Source: JBEEPE01 sp964489645
GTDB lineage: Bacteria; Verrucomicrobiota; Verrucomicrobiia; Chthoniobacterales; Chthoniobacteraceae
DNA length: 23,688 nucleotides
Reading direction: 5' to 3'
Assembly: GCA_964489645.1 (NCBI GenBank)
Contig: CAZAZT010000054.1
Span: forward strand, 1-23,688
Of this stretch, positions 7,673 through 14,925 are shown piece by piece. A program made the translations under genes and the position numbers. Within the stretch, counting starts at the first letter, position 1. The number at the start of each line of letters is the position of its first letter. A model generated the notes under the pieces. That model had not been told where the DNA came from. It made no database searches and saw only the letters and a list, made by a program, of their open reading frames with translations.

Positions 7673-8692
7673 TCAAGCCTTGCGGGTGTCGGACGGAGGA
7701 TCGTTCTTCGCGGTGAGGATGCGGCGGCCGTCGGTCTCGATGAGGTAGAGCGGGAGCTGGAGATCCTTTTTCCAGGACTTGAGGAGATCGGGCACATCCC
7801 GTTTCCATGCTTCGAGATCCATGATGCCGTTCGGTGTGCAGAACTGAGCTTTGGAGAGGCCTTTGTGTTCCACGGCGGATGCGATACGTCGTGCGCGGAT
7901 GAGGGGTGCAGGGTGGAGTTCCTCAAGGGCCGGATGCGGGGGGCGTTGCATGGCGATTGCAGTGAAAGGGATGGATCGAAGATCGACCCGTAGTTCGCGG
8001 GAGAAGTGTCGCCATGCGGGATCCACGTGCACTTCGGTGGGAACAGGGGCGAAGAAGTGGCACCAATCGGAGGGGCGCTCCGAGCGGGTGAGGGGGCAGG
8101 TGTTCGAGTGTGTGCAGGGGGCTACGGGAGTGAGCGTTTCGCGGAGTGCATCGCGGATTGCTGAGTGAAAAGCGCGGGAGTTGGGTCGGGTTGCGGATTC
8201 GACCCAGAGCACTTCTTCTGCGCTTCGGAGTTCTCGGAGAAGCGATTCATGGTTTTCGGGCGGGAGTTCGCTGAACACGTGGCTCGCGATGAACGTTTTT
8301 CCGGAAAGGTTTGGAAGATGCTGACCGGTATCGATTTGCAGGGTTGGGAATCGCTCGAGGATCCGGTCTCTCGCGAAGAGGAGGGCCGTGGGGGAGCGAT
8401 CCACGAGAGAGAGTCTTGTGAAGCGATGGGGATTGGCAGCCAGCATGCGAAGGGCTGCTACGCCTGGGCCACAACCGAAGTCCACAAGATGTTCGCTCCG
8501 AGGTTGGATTTGCCGCAGGGCGAGTTCGGACAGGAAAGCGTCCCACTTCCAGCCGATCCTCTCACCGGGGAATCGCTCATAGAGATGGAGCGAAGCAGTG
8601 GTCCAGTAATCGGATTTTCCGGCGGAGCCGTTCAAGAAAGCATCGCGCAGCGAGGCAAGTGTTCGGATCTCTTCAGGGGTCAGGGACTGCAT
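7673..8692 (-). CDS. Rsm22-type small-ribosomal-subunit methyltransferase-like protein
   Basis: A member of the Rsm22 family (bacterial relatives of mitochondrial METTL17), 339 aa. Family members have a SAM-methyltransferase fold and act on or assist the small ribosomal subunit; the human protein carries a four-cysteine iron-sulfur site. Visible are the SAM motif HLVDFGCGPGVAAL (about 68-81), the family signature VAPCTHSNTCPL with Cys193 and Cys199, DWCHFFAP with Cys211, and FCTPNG with Cys285 in the C-terminal beta domain. The four cysteines are in the order expected for the metal site. Its start overlaps the end of the upstream methyltransferase gene by 13 bp, so the two are translated together. 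Placement in an operon with rsmA supports a role in 30S biology. Whether it methylates anything is not known. Confidence 0.85.
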   Translation of the reverse strand: MQSLTPEEIRTLASLRDAFLNGSAGKSDYWTTASLHLYERFPGERIGWKWDAFLSELALRQIQPRSEHLVDFGCGPGVAALRMLAANPHRFTRLSLVDRSPTALLFARDRILERFPTLQIDTGQHLPNLSGKTFIASHVFSELPPENHESLLRELRSAEEVLWVESATRPNSRAFHSAIRDALRETLTPVAPCTHSNTCPLTRSERPSDWCHFFAPVPTEVHVDPAWRHFSRELRVDLRSIPFTAIAMQRPPHPALEELHPAPLIRARRIASAVEHKGLSKAQFCTPNGIMDLEAWKRDVPDLLKSWKKDLQLPLYLIETDGRRILTAKNDPPSDTRKA

Positions 8693-9903
8693 GGTTTTGG
8701 GGTGAGCGGGATGGAGAGGAGCGTTGCGAGGTGTTGGCGTTTGATGCCGGTGACCTCGATGAGGGAATGAAGTTCATCCATGGCCCGATTCGCTCGCGTT
8801 GGGTCGTTGGAGCGGTCTCGGATACCGGTCAGGAGAAGGTTTTTGCCTGCATCTTCTGGGTCGACGAATTCGGAGATGGCGCTGCGGAATCCTTGGGTTT
8901 CGAGGAGGAGTCTTCGGACCGTGTCCGTGCACATCTCGGAGAAGCGTTCAAGAAGGATGCCCTGTGATGTGATAGCCTGAAATGGTTCGGGAAGAGCTAT
9001 TTGAGGTCTACATTCTTTATGGCAGCAGGGGGAGGTGATGATCAGATCTGCGCCCCGAGTGATGCCGAGGGCAAGCGCTTGATCGGTGGCCGTATCGCAG
9101 GCGTGAAGAGCGATCACGATTCCGCCGGAGATATCTGGGAGACTGGAGGCTGAATCCAGAGAGCCTTGGAGGAACTGGAGGCGTTCAAGGTGGTGTTTTC
9201 GCGCGAGATTTTCGCATGTGTCGATGAGATCTTTTCGAAGTTCGATGCCGAAGAGGTCGGCATCGTTCTGGACCGCAGCAAGGTGGAGCGCGAGGGCGAA
9301 GGTGAGGTAGGCTTTGCCCGAGCCAAAGTCCACGATGCGCAGAGGGGTTCGGGATTTCGGAAGATCCCGTCGAAGGGCTTCGAAGCGTTCGATGAAGCGG
9401 CTGATCTGACGGACTTTGTGTCCCATGGAGGGGGCTGGATCCCCCGATTGAGTGGTCAGGCCGAGGTCGTGGAAGACGGGATGTCGGAGGACCGAGCGCG
9501 GCTCGGAGGCCTTCGCACGATCGTGTTCGGGTGGGGGGACGGAAGTGAGTGATGCGCGGCGTGAGGTGAGTTTGCTGGAGCCGTCGGGGCGCGGTTCAAG
9601 GGTCCAGTCGCCTGTTGAGGTGAAGAGGTTTGCCACGGGCCACGCTTCTTCGAGGAGACGCTCGATTTCGTGACATCCTTCGTCGGGGTCGAGGTTTCGT
9701 GTGGTTTCTTGGGTGGCGGTGCGTGCGGTGAAGGAGAGGCAGGTTCCTCGTTTGAGTTCTACGAGGCGTATCCGGTGGGAGAGGACGGTGGTTGCGGGCT
9801 CTGCGATGCGCGGTTTACCGAAGCGGGAGAGCACGAGTTTGATGAAGGTTTGGGAGGCGATGCTTTTGCGGAGTTGTGCGAGGATCGCTTGGGGGCCGTT
9901 CAT
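8680..9903 (-). CDS. SAM-dependent methyltransferase of the PF13679 (METTL25/GSTCD-like) type
   Basis: The 407-aa protein has a poorly conserved N-terminal domain (about 1-140), possibly a substrate-binding part, and a C-terminal methyltransferase domain. Key motifs are KVRQISRFIERF, the SAM site RIVDFGSGKAYLTFALALHL (189-208), GIELRKDLID, IALHACDTATDQAL (264-277) and SPCCHKECRP (291-300). This set is typical of the PF13679 family shared with eukaryotic METTL25 and GSTCD; the substrate in bacteria is not established as far as I know. The ATG at 9903 is preferred over 9945 because the extra residues look non-conserved. It is the first gene of the minus-strand run; the 99-bp region up to the divergent PfkB gene must hold its promoter, but no clear -35/-10 pair was seen. 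RNA is the likeliest substrate given the neighbours (inference). Confidence 0.82.
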   Translation of the reverse strand: MNGPQAILAQLRKSIASQTFIKLVLSRFGKPRIAEPATTVLSHRIRLVELKRGTCLSFTARTATQETTRNLDPDEGCHEIERLLEEAWPVANLFTSTGDWTLEPRPDGSSKLTSRRASLTSVPPPEHDRAKASEPRSVLRHPVFHDLGLTTQSGDPAPSMGHKVRQISRFIERFEALRRDLPKSRTPLRIVDFGSGKAYLTFALALHLAAVQNDADLFGIELRKDLIDTCENLARKHHLERLQFLQGSLDSASSLPDISGGIVIALHACDTATDQALALGITRGADLIITSPCCHKECRPQIALPEPFQAITSQGILLERFSEMCTDTVRRLLLETQGFRSAISEFVDPEDAGKNLLLTGIRDRSNDPTRANRAMDELHSLIEVTGIKRQHLATLLSIPLTPKPCSP

Positions 9904-10002
9904 GTCGGAATGTTTCAGTTTTGGTGAGTGGAAAGGAGTCTGCACTTGGCAGGAGAGAGGCGTTCCGGTTGTTTAAAGGGCTCACTCGAACGTTTTTTTC
10001 AG

Positions 10003-11019
10003 ATGAACACCAGAAAAGGAATCATTGCGGGCGGCAACTGGATCGTTGATGCGGTCAAAATGATCGACACGTGGCCGCAGCAGGACGCGTTGACGAGCAT
10101 CCGTTCGCAGTCGAGGGGTACGGGCGGGTCGCCGTTCAACGTTCTTGTGGATCTTGCGATGATGGGGGCGACATTCCCATTGAACGCGGTGGGATTGGTC
10201 GGGAACGATGGTCACGGGAAGTTCATCTTGAATCATTGTCTTGGTTTGGGAATCAACACCCAGTCGTTGCAGATCACGGATGAGGCGCCCACGAGTTACA
10301 CGGACGTGATGACGGTGATCGGGAGCGGCAGGCGCACCTTTTTCCATGCGCGGGGAGCGAACGCGCTCCTTGATTCTTCGCACTTCGATTTCAGGGATAC
10401 GACGGCGCGCCACTTCCATTTGGGGTATCTGTTGTTACTGGACACCTTGGATGGGGTGCATCCCGAGTTTGGAACGGTTGCGGCGGAGGTTTTGAGTCGG
10501 GCTCAAGCGGCGGGGTTGAAGACTTCGATCGACGTGGTGAGTGAGGACAGTGATCGTTTCAAGAAGGTGGTTGTTCCGGCGCTGAAGTACACGGATTACT
10601 GCATCATGAACGAGTTTGAGATCGGTCGTGTGACAGGTGTGGAAGCGCGGCAAGGGGACACGTTGGATCAGGCGCGTCTGCGCGGGGCGATGGAGCGGTT
10701 GTTGGAGCACGGAGTGCGTGAGCGCGTGATCATCCATTTTCCGGAGGGAGCGATGGCACTGGGGCGCGATGGATCGTTCGCCAAGCACGGGAGTGTTGTG
10801 TTGCCGAATGGGTACATCAAGGGAGCGGCGGGGGCTGGGGATGCGTTCACGGCGGGAGTTCTTTTTGGATGGCACGAGGGGCAAACGGTTGAGGAGCAGC
10901 TTCGTTTGGGGGTGTGTGCGGCTGCGGCGAACCTCAGCGAGGAGACCTGCACGGACGGGATGAAATCGGTGGGTGATTGTGCCGCGTTGGGTGTGACTCA
11001 CGGATTCCGCTCCATTTGA
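10003..11019 (+). CDS. PfkB-family carbohydrate kinase
   Basis: A ribokinase-fold sugar (or nucleoside) kinase of 338 aa. The N-terminal family segment is GTGGSPFNVLVDLAMMGA (about 39-56), with GLVGNDGHGKFI after it. The C-terminal signature GAAGAGDAFTAGVLFG (274-289) carries the catalytic base Asp280 and the anion hole. NEFEIGRVTG corresponds to the conserved segment after the sugar-binding sheet. The specific sugar cannot be read from motifs. The ATG at 10003 is chosen because the family N-terminus starts directly there; the frame is open from 9928, but the extra residues do not look like protein. No Shine-Dalgarno sequence precedes the start. It is divergent from the methyltransferase operon, with 99 bp between starts, and may be transcribed with the adenosyltransferase gene 80 bp downstream. 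Confidence 0.9.
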   Translation: MNTRKGIIAGGNWIVDAVKMIDTWPQQDALTSIRSQSRGTGGSPFNVLVDLAMMGATFPLNAVGLVGNDGHGKFILNHCLGLGINTQSLQITDEAPTSYTDVMTVIGSGRRTFFHARGANALLDSSHFDFRDTTARHFHLGYLLLLDTLDGVHPEFGTVAAEVLSRAQAAGLKTSIDVVSEDSDRFKKVVVPALKYTDYCIMNEFEIGRVTGVEARQGDTLDQARLRGAMERLLEHGVRERVIIHFPEGAMALGRDGSFAKHGSVVLPNGYIKGAAGAGDAFTAGVLFGWHEGQTVEEQLRLGVCAAAANLSEETCTDGMKSVGDCAALGVTHGFRSI

Positions 11020-11071
11020 GGGCGATGGGTTGGTTCGGGCTGCGGTGAGGTGGAGGGGGACAGAGTTGCCA

Positions 11072-11096
11072 TGAAGGGGAATGGTGCTTCCCTTCA
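11072..11096 (+). promoter_or_regulatory. RNA hairpin directly before the cobalamin adenosyltransferase start codon
   Basis: The arm TGAAGGGGAA (11072-11081) pairs with TTCCCTTCA (11088-11096), leaving one bulged G and a 6-nt loop. The hairpin ends 3 bp before the ATG at 11100. The only purine-rich stretch resembling a ribosome binding site, GAAGGGGA, lies in the 5' arm. There is no T-run, so it does not look like an intrinsic terminator for the PfkB gene. It may control translation of the adenosyltransferase gene. It is far too small to be a cobalamin riboswitch. Confidence 0.45.
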
Positions 11097-11099
11097 CAA

Positions 11100-11666
11100 A
11101 TGTCCATTTGCACGAAGACGGGGGATGACGGAACGACGGGGTTGATTTTCAACCGGCGGGTTTCGAAGAACAGTCCTCGTGTTCAGGCTTATGGTGCGGT
11201 GGATGAGTTGAACGCGGCGCTTGGGATGGCGAGAGCCTTTGCGGAGGATGAGGAGATCGCGGCAGAGATTCACTCGATCCAGCGGGAGTTGGTTGTGGTG
11301 ATGGGGGAGTTGGCGGTGGACGACGCGGATCGGGATCGCTATCTGGAGCGGGGCAGGCGGTTTGTGGACTCGGCGATGGTCGATCGTTTGACTGATCTGA
11401 TCCGAGGGATCGAGAAGAATGATCGGATCCGGTACGAGGGATGGGTGATGCCTGGAGGCAGTCGGTTCAGTGCGTGTTTGGATCTCGCGCGAACGACTTG
11501 TCGGCGAGCAGAGCGCGAGGTGGTTGCGCTTCATGACGGTGGGCCGATTGTGACGATGGATCTTCGGGTTTACCTCAACCGACTTTCGGATCTGTGCTGG
11601 ATCTGGGGACGATTGGTGGAATCGCGGTTGCCAAGAGCGGCCGAGGAAGCGGAGCGGACTGCGTAG
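11100..11666 (+). CDS. Corrinoid adenosyltransferase, PduO type (Cob(I)alamin:ATP)
   Basis: Transfers the adenosyl group of ATP to cob(I)alamin, giving coenzyme B12. The 188-aa protein matches the PduO/MMAB family over its length: N-terminal CTKTGDDGTTGL (residues 4-15, ATP-binding), RVQAYGAVDELNAALG (27-42), PGGSRFSACLDLARTTCRRAERE (118-140) and the C-terminal YLNRLSDLCWIWGR (158-171). The start is secure because family proteins begin with exactly this TKTGD segment. The usual G-G after TTGL (as in LLGG-x-R) is replaced by IFNRR, a mild divergence. No B12-dependent mutase or B12 synthesis gene lies in the window, so it probably serves salvage. A hairpin sits just before the start codon. Confidence 0.95.
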   Translation: MSICTKTGDDGTTGLIFNRRVSKNSPRVQAYGAVDELNAALGMARAFAEDEEIAAEIHSIQRELVVVMGELAVDDADRDRYLERGRRFVDSAMVDRLTDLIRGIEKNDRIRYEGWVMPGGSRFSACLDLARTTCRRAEREVVALHDGGPIVTMDLRVYLNRLSDLCWIWGRLVESRLPRAAEEAERTA

Positions 11667-11861
11667 GTTCGTTGTTGAACTGTAGGTGTTGCATCACGGC
11701 GAGGCCGTTAGACGAGCAGTTTCACCGACTGGCTCATCCGTCCGTTCAACACGGTTCGTTTCTCGCTGACGATGTGCGGAGGAGGGGCGGCATTTTTCGT
11801 GAGTTATATATGCCGACGGAACTGGATGTTGTGTTGGTCAGCCGTCAAGATAGGGCTCGAT

Positions 11862-12494
11862 ATGAAAAAGCTTTTTCTCCTGTTGTGCTCTCTGTTGTGC
11901 GTCGAGATTGGATGCTTTGGAGGGGTCTACGAGGATGCTTACAACGCGCTGCGAAATCGCGCGGAGTTCAGATCGATGGATGACGAGTTGAATCAGCGGT
12001 ACAAGAGGTTGATGTCATCGCTTCCTCGGGAGGTTTCGCAGCGGTTGAAACGGGATCAGGTGGAATGGTTGAAACAGGGGGCCAAAGAGGTGCGTGATCC
12101 GGCGAAAGCTCAAGGTCTCATCCAGGCGCGCACCCAAGCACGCAGCCAAGAACTCGCTCTGATGGAGATGATTCTGGGATCGCCGGAGCGGTACTTTGTG
12201 GGGCGCTGGAAAGTTGATTTTGGAAACGCGGAGCGTATCCAGGGAACCAAGGTGTACGAACTCAAGCCGGGTGGCCAACTCGCTGGGGGAGGAGAGGGGG
12301 GTGGCACGTGGAGTTTTAGCCTCGCACAGTTCACCTTGAGTTTTGGACGGTCCGAGTATCGAGTGACGCCCCAATCTGACGGGCGGATGGTTCTGGATGA
12401 GATTGAGTGGAACCTCGGTCGCGATGCTAGAGGGGAGAAAGTCGCTGTGGAAATGTATGGAAAGAAGGGGATCGTAGCCGAACGTTTGCGTTGA
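11862..12494 (+). CDS. Secreted LprI-like (DUF1311) protein with an extra C-terminal domain
   Basis: A 210-aa protein beginning with a short basic-hydrophobic signal peptide (MKKLFLLLCSLLCVEIGC). A lipoprotein cysteine is possible at Cys18, but Glu at -3 makes the lipobox poor. Residues about 22-80 resemble the LprI/DUF1311 domain: AYNALRNRAEFRSMDDELNQRYKRLMSSLP, then LKRDQVEWLKQGAKEVRD. This domain is known in lysozyme inhibitors and other periplasmic proteins but usually has paired cysteines, which are missing here. Residues about 110-210 look like a small beta-rich domain (YFVGRWKVDFGNAERIQG, WSFSLAQFTLSFG, GRMVLDEIEWNLG), reminiscent of lipocalin-like proteins. The ATG at 11862 gives a proper signal peptide and has AGGG about 7 bp upstream. 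It is convergent with the WD40 gene, 31 bp apart. The function is unproven. Confidence 0.65.
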   Translation: MKKLFLLLCSLLCVEIGCFGGVYEDAYNALRNRAEFRSMDDELNQRYKRLMSSLPREVSQRLKRDQVEWLKQGAKEVRDPAKAQGLIQARTQARSQELALMEMILGSPERYFVGRWKVDFGNAERIQGTKVYELKPGGQLAGGGEGGGTWSFSLAQFTLSFGRSEYRVTPQSDGRMVLDEIEWNLGRDARGEKVAVEMYGKKGIVAERLR

Positions 12495-12525
12495 ACATGT
12501 CAACTCTCGGCAGGGATTGAGCGGG

Positions 12526-13590
12526 TCAGAGCACGGACAGCGTCTGGATCTTGCCCCATTCGGGCCATTGACCGTTTTTTCGGTGGGGTTGGGAATGGGC
12601 GGCCGAAAGGACAACGGTTTTGCCATCTGCGCTGAAGCGGGCGCGCGTGACGCGGTTCTTGGTGTCCAGGGAATGGACGAGGTTGCCATCGTGGGTTGAG
12701 AAAAGAGCGGTCGTCCATGTCCCTTGCGCTTGCCGTCCAGCCATGAGGAAGTGCGAACCGTCCGGCATCCATACGATGCTTTCCATCAGTCCGTTGCCAT
12801 GTTGGCCGTCCTTGATCTGGTCCTGTTTTTTTCCGGTTTTCCAATCCCATCGTTGCCAAGTCATTTTCCCATTGCCCGCCATGGGATCCCCCATGGGCCC
12901 CATCCCGCACAGTGCGAGGGATTCGCCGTTTGGAGAGAAGGCCATCCCAAAGATGCCACCGCAGTGGTGATGGGTTTTGATCGTGCCCCAGGAGGTGAAG
13001 TCTGGTGTGTTAAATGTGACTGTAGGAGAGGTGCTTTTGAGGTCCTTGAGATCCCAGATCCGGACCTCGCCCATCATATTTCCTGCGGCAAGGAAGTTCC
13101 CATCGGGAGAGAACGCGCAGCTTTGCACTGGGGGCGTGTGGCTGAATGCGGCGACGAGGTCACCGGTTCGCGTGTCGAACAGTTTGACGGACGGTTCCTG
13201 CTCAGGGGCGGGTTCATATTTCCAACTACCGGGAAGGTATTGTCCTGTGGTCGAGGCCACGAGCGAACCGTCAGGCGAGAGGGCGAGGTGCCAGCTCCAG
13301 AACTGGTGAGCAGGAACGCGACGCCAGGATCTACCCGATCCGACCTCGTGCCAGATGAGAGCGCCGTCGTAGCCCGCGGAGATGAGGTTTTTCCCATCGG
13401 GAAGCAGGACGCATCCGCTTGCGTAGGAGGTGTGATTTCCGGTGAAGGGCTTCGATTCGCCGGACGACAGGTTCACTGCGTGGATGGACCCGTCTGCGCA
13501 AGCGGCGAAAGCGGTGGATGCGTCGCGGGTGATGTCGAGGCCAAGCACCCCGGTCGGCAGTTTGAAGTCGCGGACGGTGGAGAGTTTCAT
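12526..13590 (-). CDS. WD40 repeat protein of the PSD1/DUF1501 gene set
   Basis: A 354-aa beta-propeller protein. Repeat-like blades are visible as hydrophobic strands followed by S-P-D-G or similar turns: LLPDGKNLISAGYDGALIW (62-80), LALSPDGSLVAST (102-114), CAFSPDGNFLAAGNMMGEVRIWD (158-180), MAFSPNGESLALCG (216-229), VWMPDGSHFLMAG (273-285) and ARFSADGKTVVLSA (317-330). Six or seven blades fit the length. There is no signal peptide at the N-terminus (MKLSTVRDFKLPTGVLGLDI), unlike the two upstream partners, which carry export signals. The gene begins 3 bp after the DUF1501 stop codon, so it is the third gene of the operon. Such WD40 proteins are common companions of PSD1 genes in planctomycetes and verrucomicrobia; their role is unknown. 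Confidence 0.88.
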   Translation of the reverse strand: MKLSTVRDFKLPTGVLGLDITRDASTAFAACADGSIHAVNLSSGESKPFTGNHTSYASGCVLLPDGKNLISAGYDGALIWHEVGSGRSWRRVPAHQFWSWHLALSPDGSLVASTTGQYLPGSWKYEPAPEQEPSVKLFDTRTGDLVAAFSHTPPVQSCAFSPDGNFLAAGNMMGEVRIWDLKDLKSTSPTVTFNTPDFTSWGTIKTHHHCGGIFGMAFSPNGESLALCGMGPMGDPMAGNGKMTWQRWDWKTGKKQDQIKDGQHGNGLMESIVWMPDGSHFLMAGRQAQGTWTTALFSTHDGNLVHSLDTKNRVTRARFSADGKTVVLSAAHSQPHRKNGQWPEWGKIQTLSVL

Positions 13591-13593
13591 GGT

Positions 13594-14925
13594 TTAGGCG
13601 AGGAGTTCGCGGATGGGTGCGACTTTGTTTTCCACCCGATGGAACGTGGGCATGCCCTCGAGTTCGAACTCGGCATGGGGATCGAGGCCGAGGGCGGTGA
13701 AGATGGTCGCGAAAAGGTTCTGTTCGTTGAACGGCGAGCCATACACCTCAACGCCATCAGGATCTGTTGCGCCGGTGACGACGCCGCGTTTAAGTCCGCA
13801 TCCTGTCATCATGAGGCTCCAGGCGTTCGGGTAATGGTCACGACCTCTTGCCGCATTGATCCAGGGGGTACGTCCGAACTCGCCCATGGCGATGACGAGG
13901 GTTGAATCGAGGAGTCCTCGGGTCTCGAGATCGTTGACGAGGTGAAAGAGGACGCGATCGAGTTCGGGGACGAGCATCTGATGGATCTCGTGTTGGAACA
14001 CGTGGTTGTCCCAGTTCATGCCGTTGGCGACCATGACGAACGGTGCTCCGTTCTCGACGAGGTGCCTGGCCATGAGGGCGTGTTGGGCAAAGCTACCTGG
14101 GCCATAGCGTTCGCGATCGTTTTGAGGAAGTCGTTCAACGTCAAATAGGTGTGCGCTTGCTGAGAGGCCTTTCATCCGTTCGAATGCTGCGTTCTGGCTT
14201 TTCGCCACGGTGCTGGCGCGTGTTTGCTCGAAGCGGGTGGCGAGGAATTTTCGGAGGGTCTCTCGAGACTCGCGGTCTGAGGAGTGCAGTGCGTCACCGC
14301 CTTCGCGGAGGAGTTTGGTGTAATCGCCGCCGAGTCGTACGGGGTTGTGTTCAGAGCCGAGCCAACCGGCCCAGTTTCCGGCTTTGAATGCCTCGAACTC
14401 GTTGCCGCCTGGGATGGGGTCGAGGAGGACGAAGTTGGGAATGGTGGCATCGAGACGGCCGAGGGACTGGGAGATGACGCTGCCGAGGGTGGGGCGGGTG
14501 AAGCCCGGGCGATCTGGGTTCCCGCGTTGGAGGAGGCTGATGGCTTGAAAGTGTTCGGGTTGTGCGGTCTTCATGTTCCGCACGATGTTCAGGCGATGCG
14601 CGATGGAGGCGCACTTTGGCATGAGGGAGGAGAAGTGGATGCCGGGGATGCTGGTCGGGATACTTCCGAACGGGCCCCCACTGGGTCGACCGGGCTTGGG
14701 GTCCCAGGTCTCGAACTGGCTGGGCGCTCCGCATAGCCAGAGCAGGATACAGTGTTTCTGGGCTTTGGCGGTTTGCGCGGCGAATCCGTGGTTGAGGAAG
14801 AGTCCTTGGAAGCTGGTTGCTGTTGCAAGCGTGCCTCCCGCAAGACCTTTCAGGAAGAGCCTGCGATGGAGTTGATGATCGCGAAGGTTGCAAGGATCGG
14901 TCATCGGGATGGGGAAAGTGTTCAT
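13594..14925 (-). CDS. DUF1501 protein with Tat signal
   Basis: A 443-aa protein of the DUF1501 family, which has an alkaline-phosphatase/sulfatase-like fold by family knowledge. A twin-arginine signal is clear: HRRLFLKGLAGGTLATATS (residues 20-38), so it is exported folded. Family features are ILLWLCGAPSQFETWDPKP (60-78), GGPFGSIPTSIPGIHFSSLMP, LNIVRNM, and near the end MGEFGRTPWIN followed by GRDHYPNAWSLMMTG. The chosen ATG at 14925 overlaps the stop of the upstream DUF1549/DUF1553 gene (ATGA, 4 bp); an ATG seven codons further in (residue 8) is an alternative. The catalytic role of DUF1501 proteins is not established as far as I know. Confidence 0.92.
   Translation of the reverse strand: MNTFPIPMTDPCNLRDHQLHRRLFLKGLAGGTLATATSFQGLFLNHGFAAQTAKAQKHCILLWLCGAPSQFETWDPKPGRPSGGPFGSIPTSIPGIHFSSLMPKCASIAHRLNIVRNMKTAQPEHFQAISLLQRGNPDRPGFTRPTLGSVISQSLGRLDATIPNFVLLDPIPGGNEFEAFKAGNWAGWLGSEHNPVRLGGDYTKLLREGGDALHSSDRESRETLRKFLATRFEQTRASTVAKSQNAAFERMKGLSASAHLFDVERLPQNDRERYGPGSFAQHALMARHLVENGAPFVMVANGMNWDNHVFQHEIHQMLVPELDRVLFHLVNDLETRGLLDSTLVIAMGEFGRTPWINAARGRDHYPNAWSLMMTGCGLKRGVVTGATDPDGVEVYGSPFNEQNLFATIFTALGLDPHAEFELEGMPTFHRVENKVAPIRELLA

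Noticed and set aside
11020..11099. Cobalamin riboswitch before the adenosyltransferase gene
   Set aside because: Only 80 bp are available and no B12-box-like sequence is visible; a single hairpin is all that can be supported.
12724..13905. 393-codon plus-strand open frame opposite the WD40 and DUF1501 genes
   Set aside because: It spans the junction of two real genes on the other strand and has no domain-like segments.
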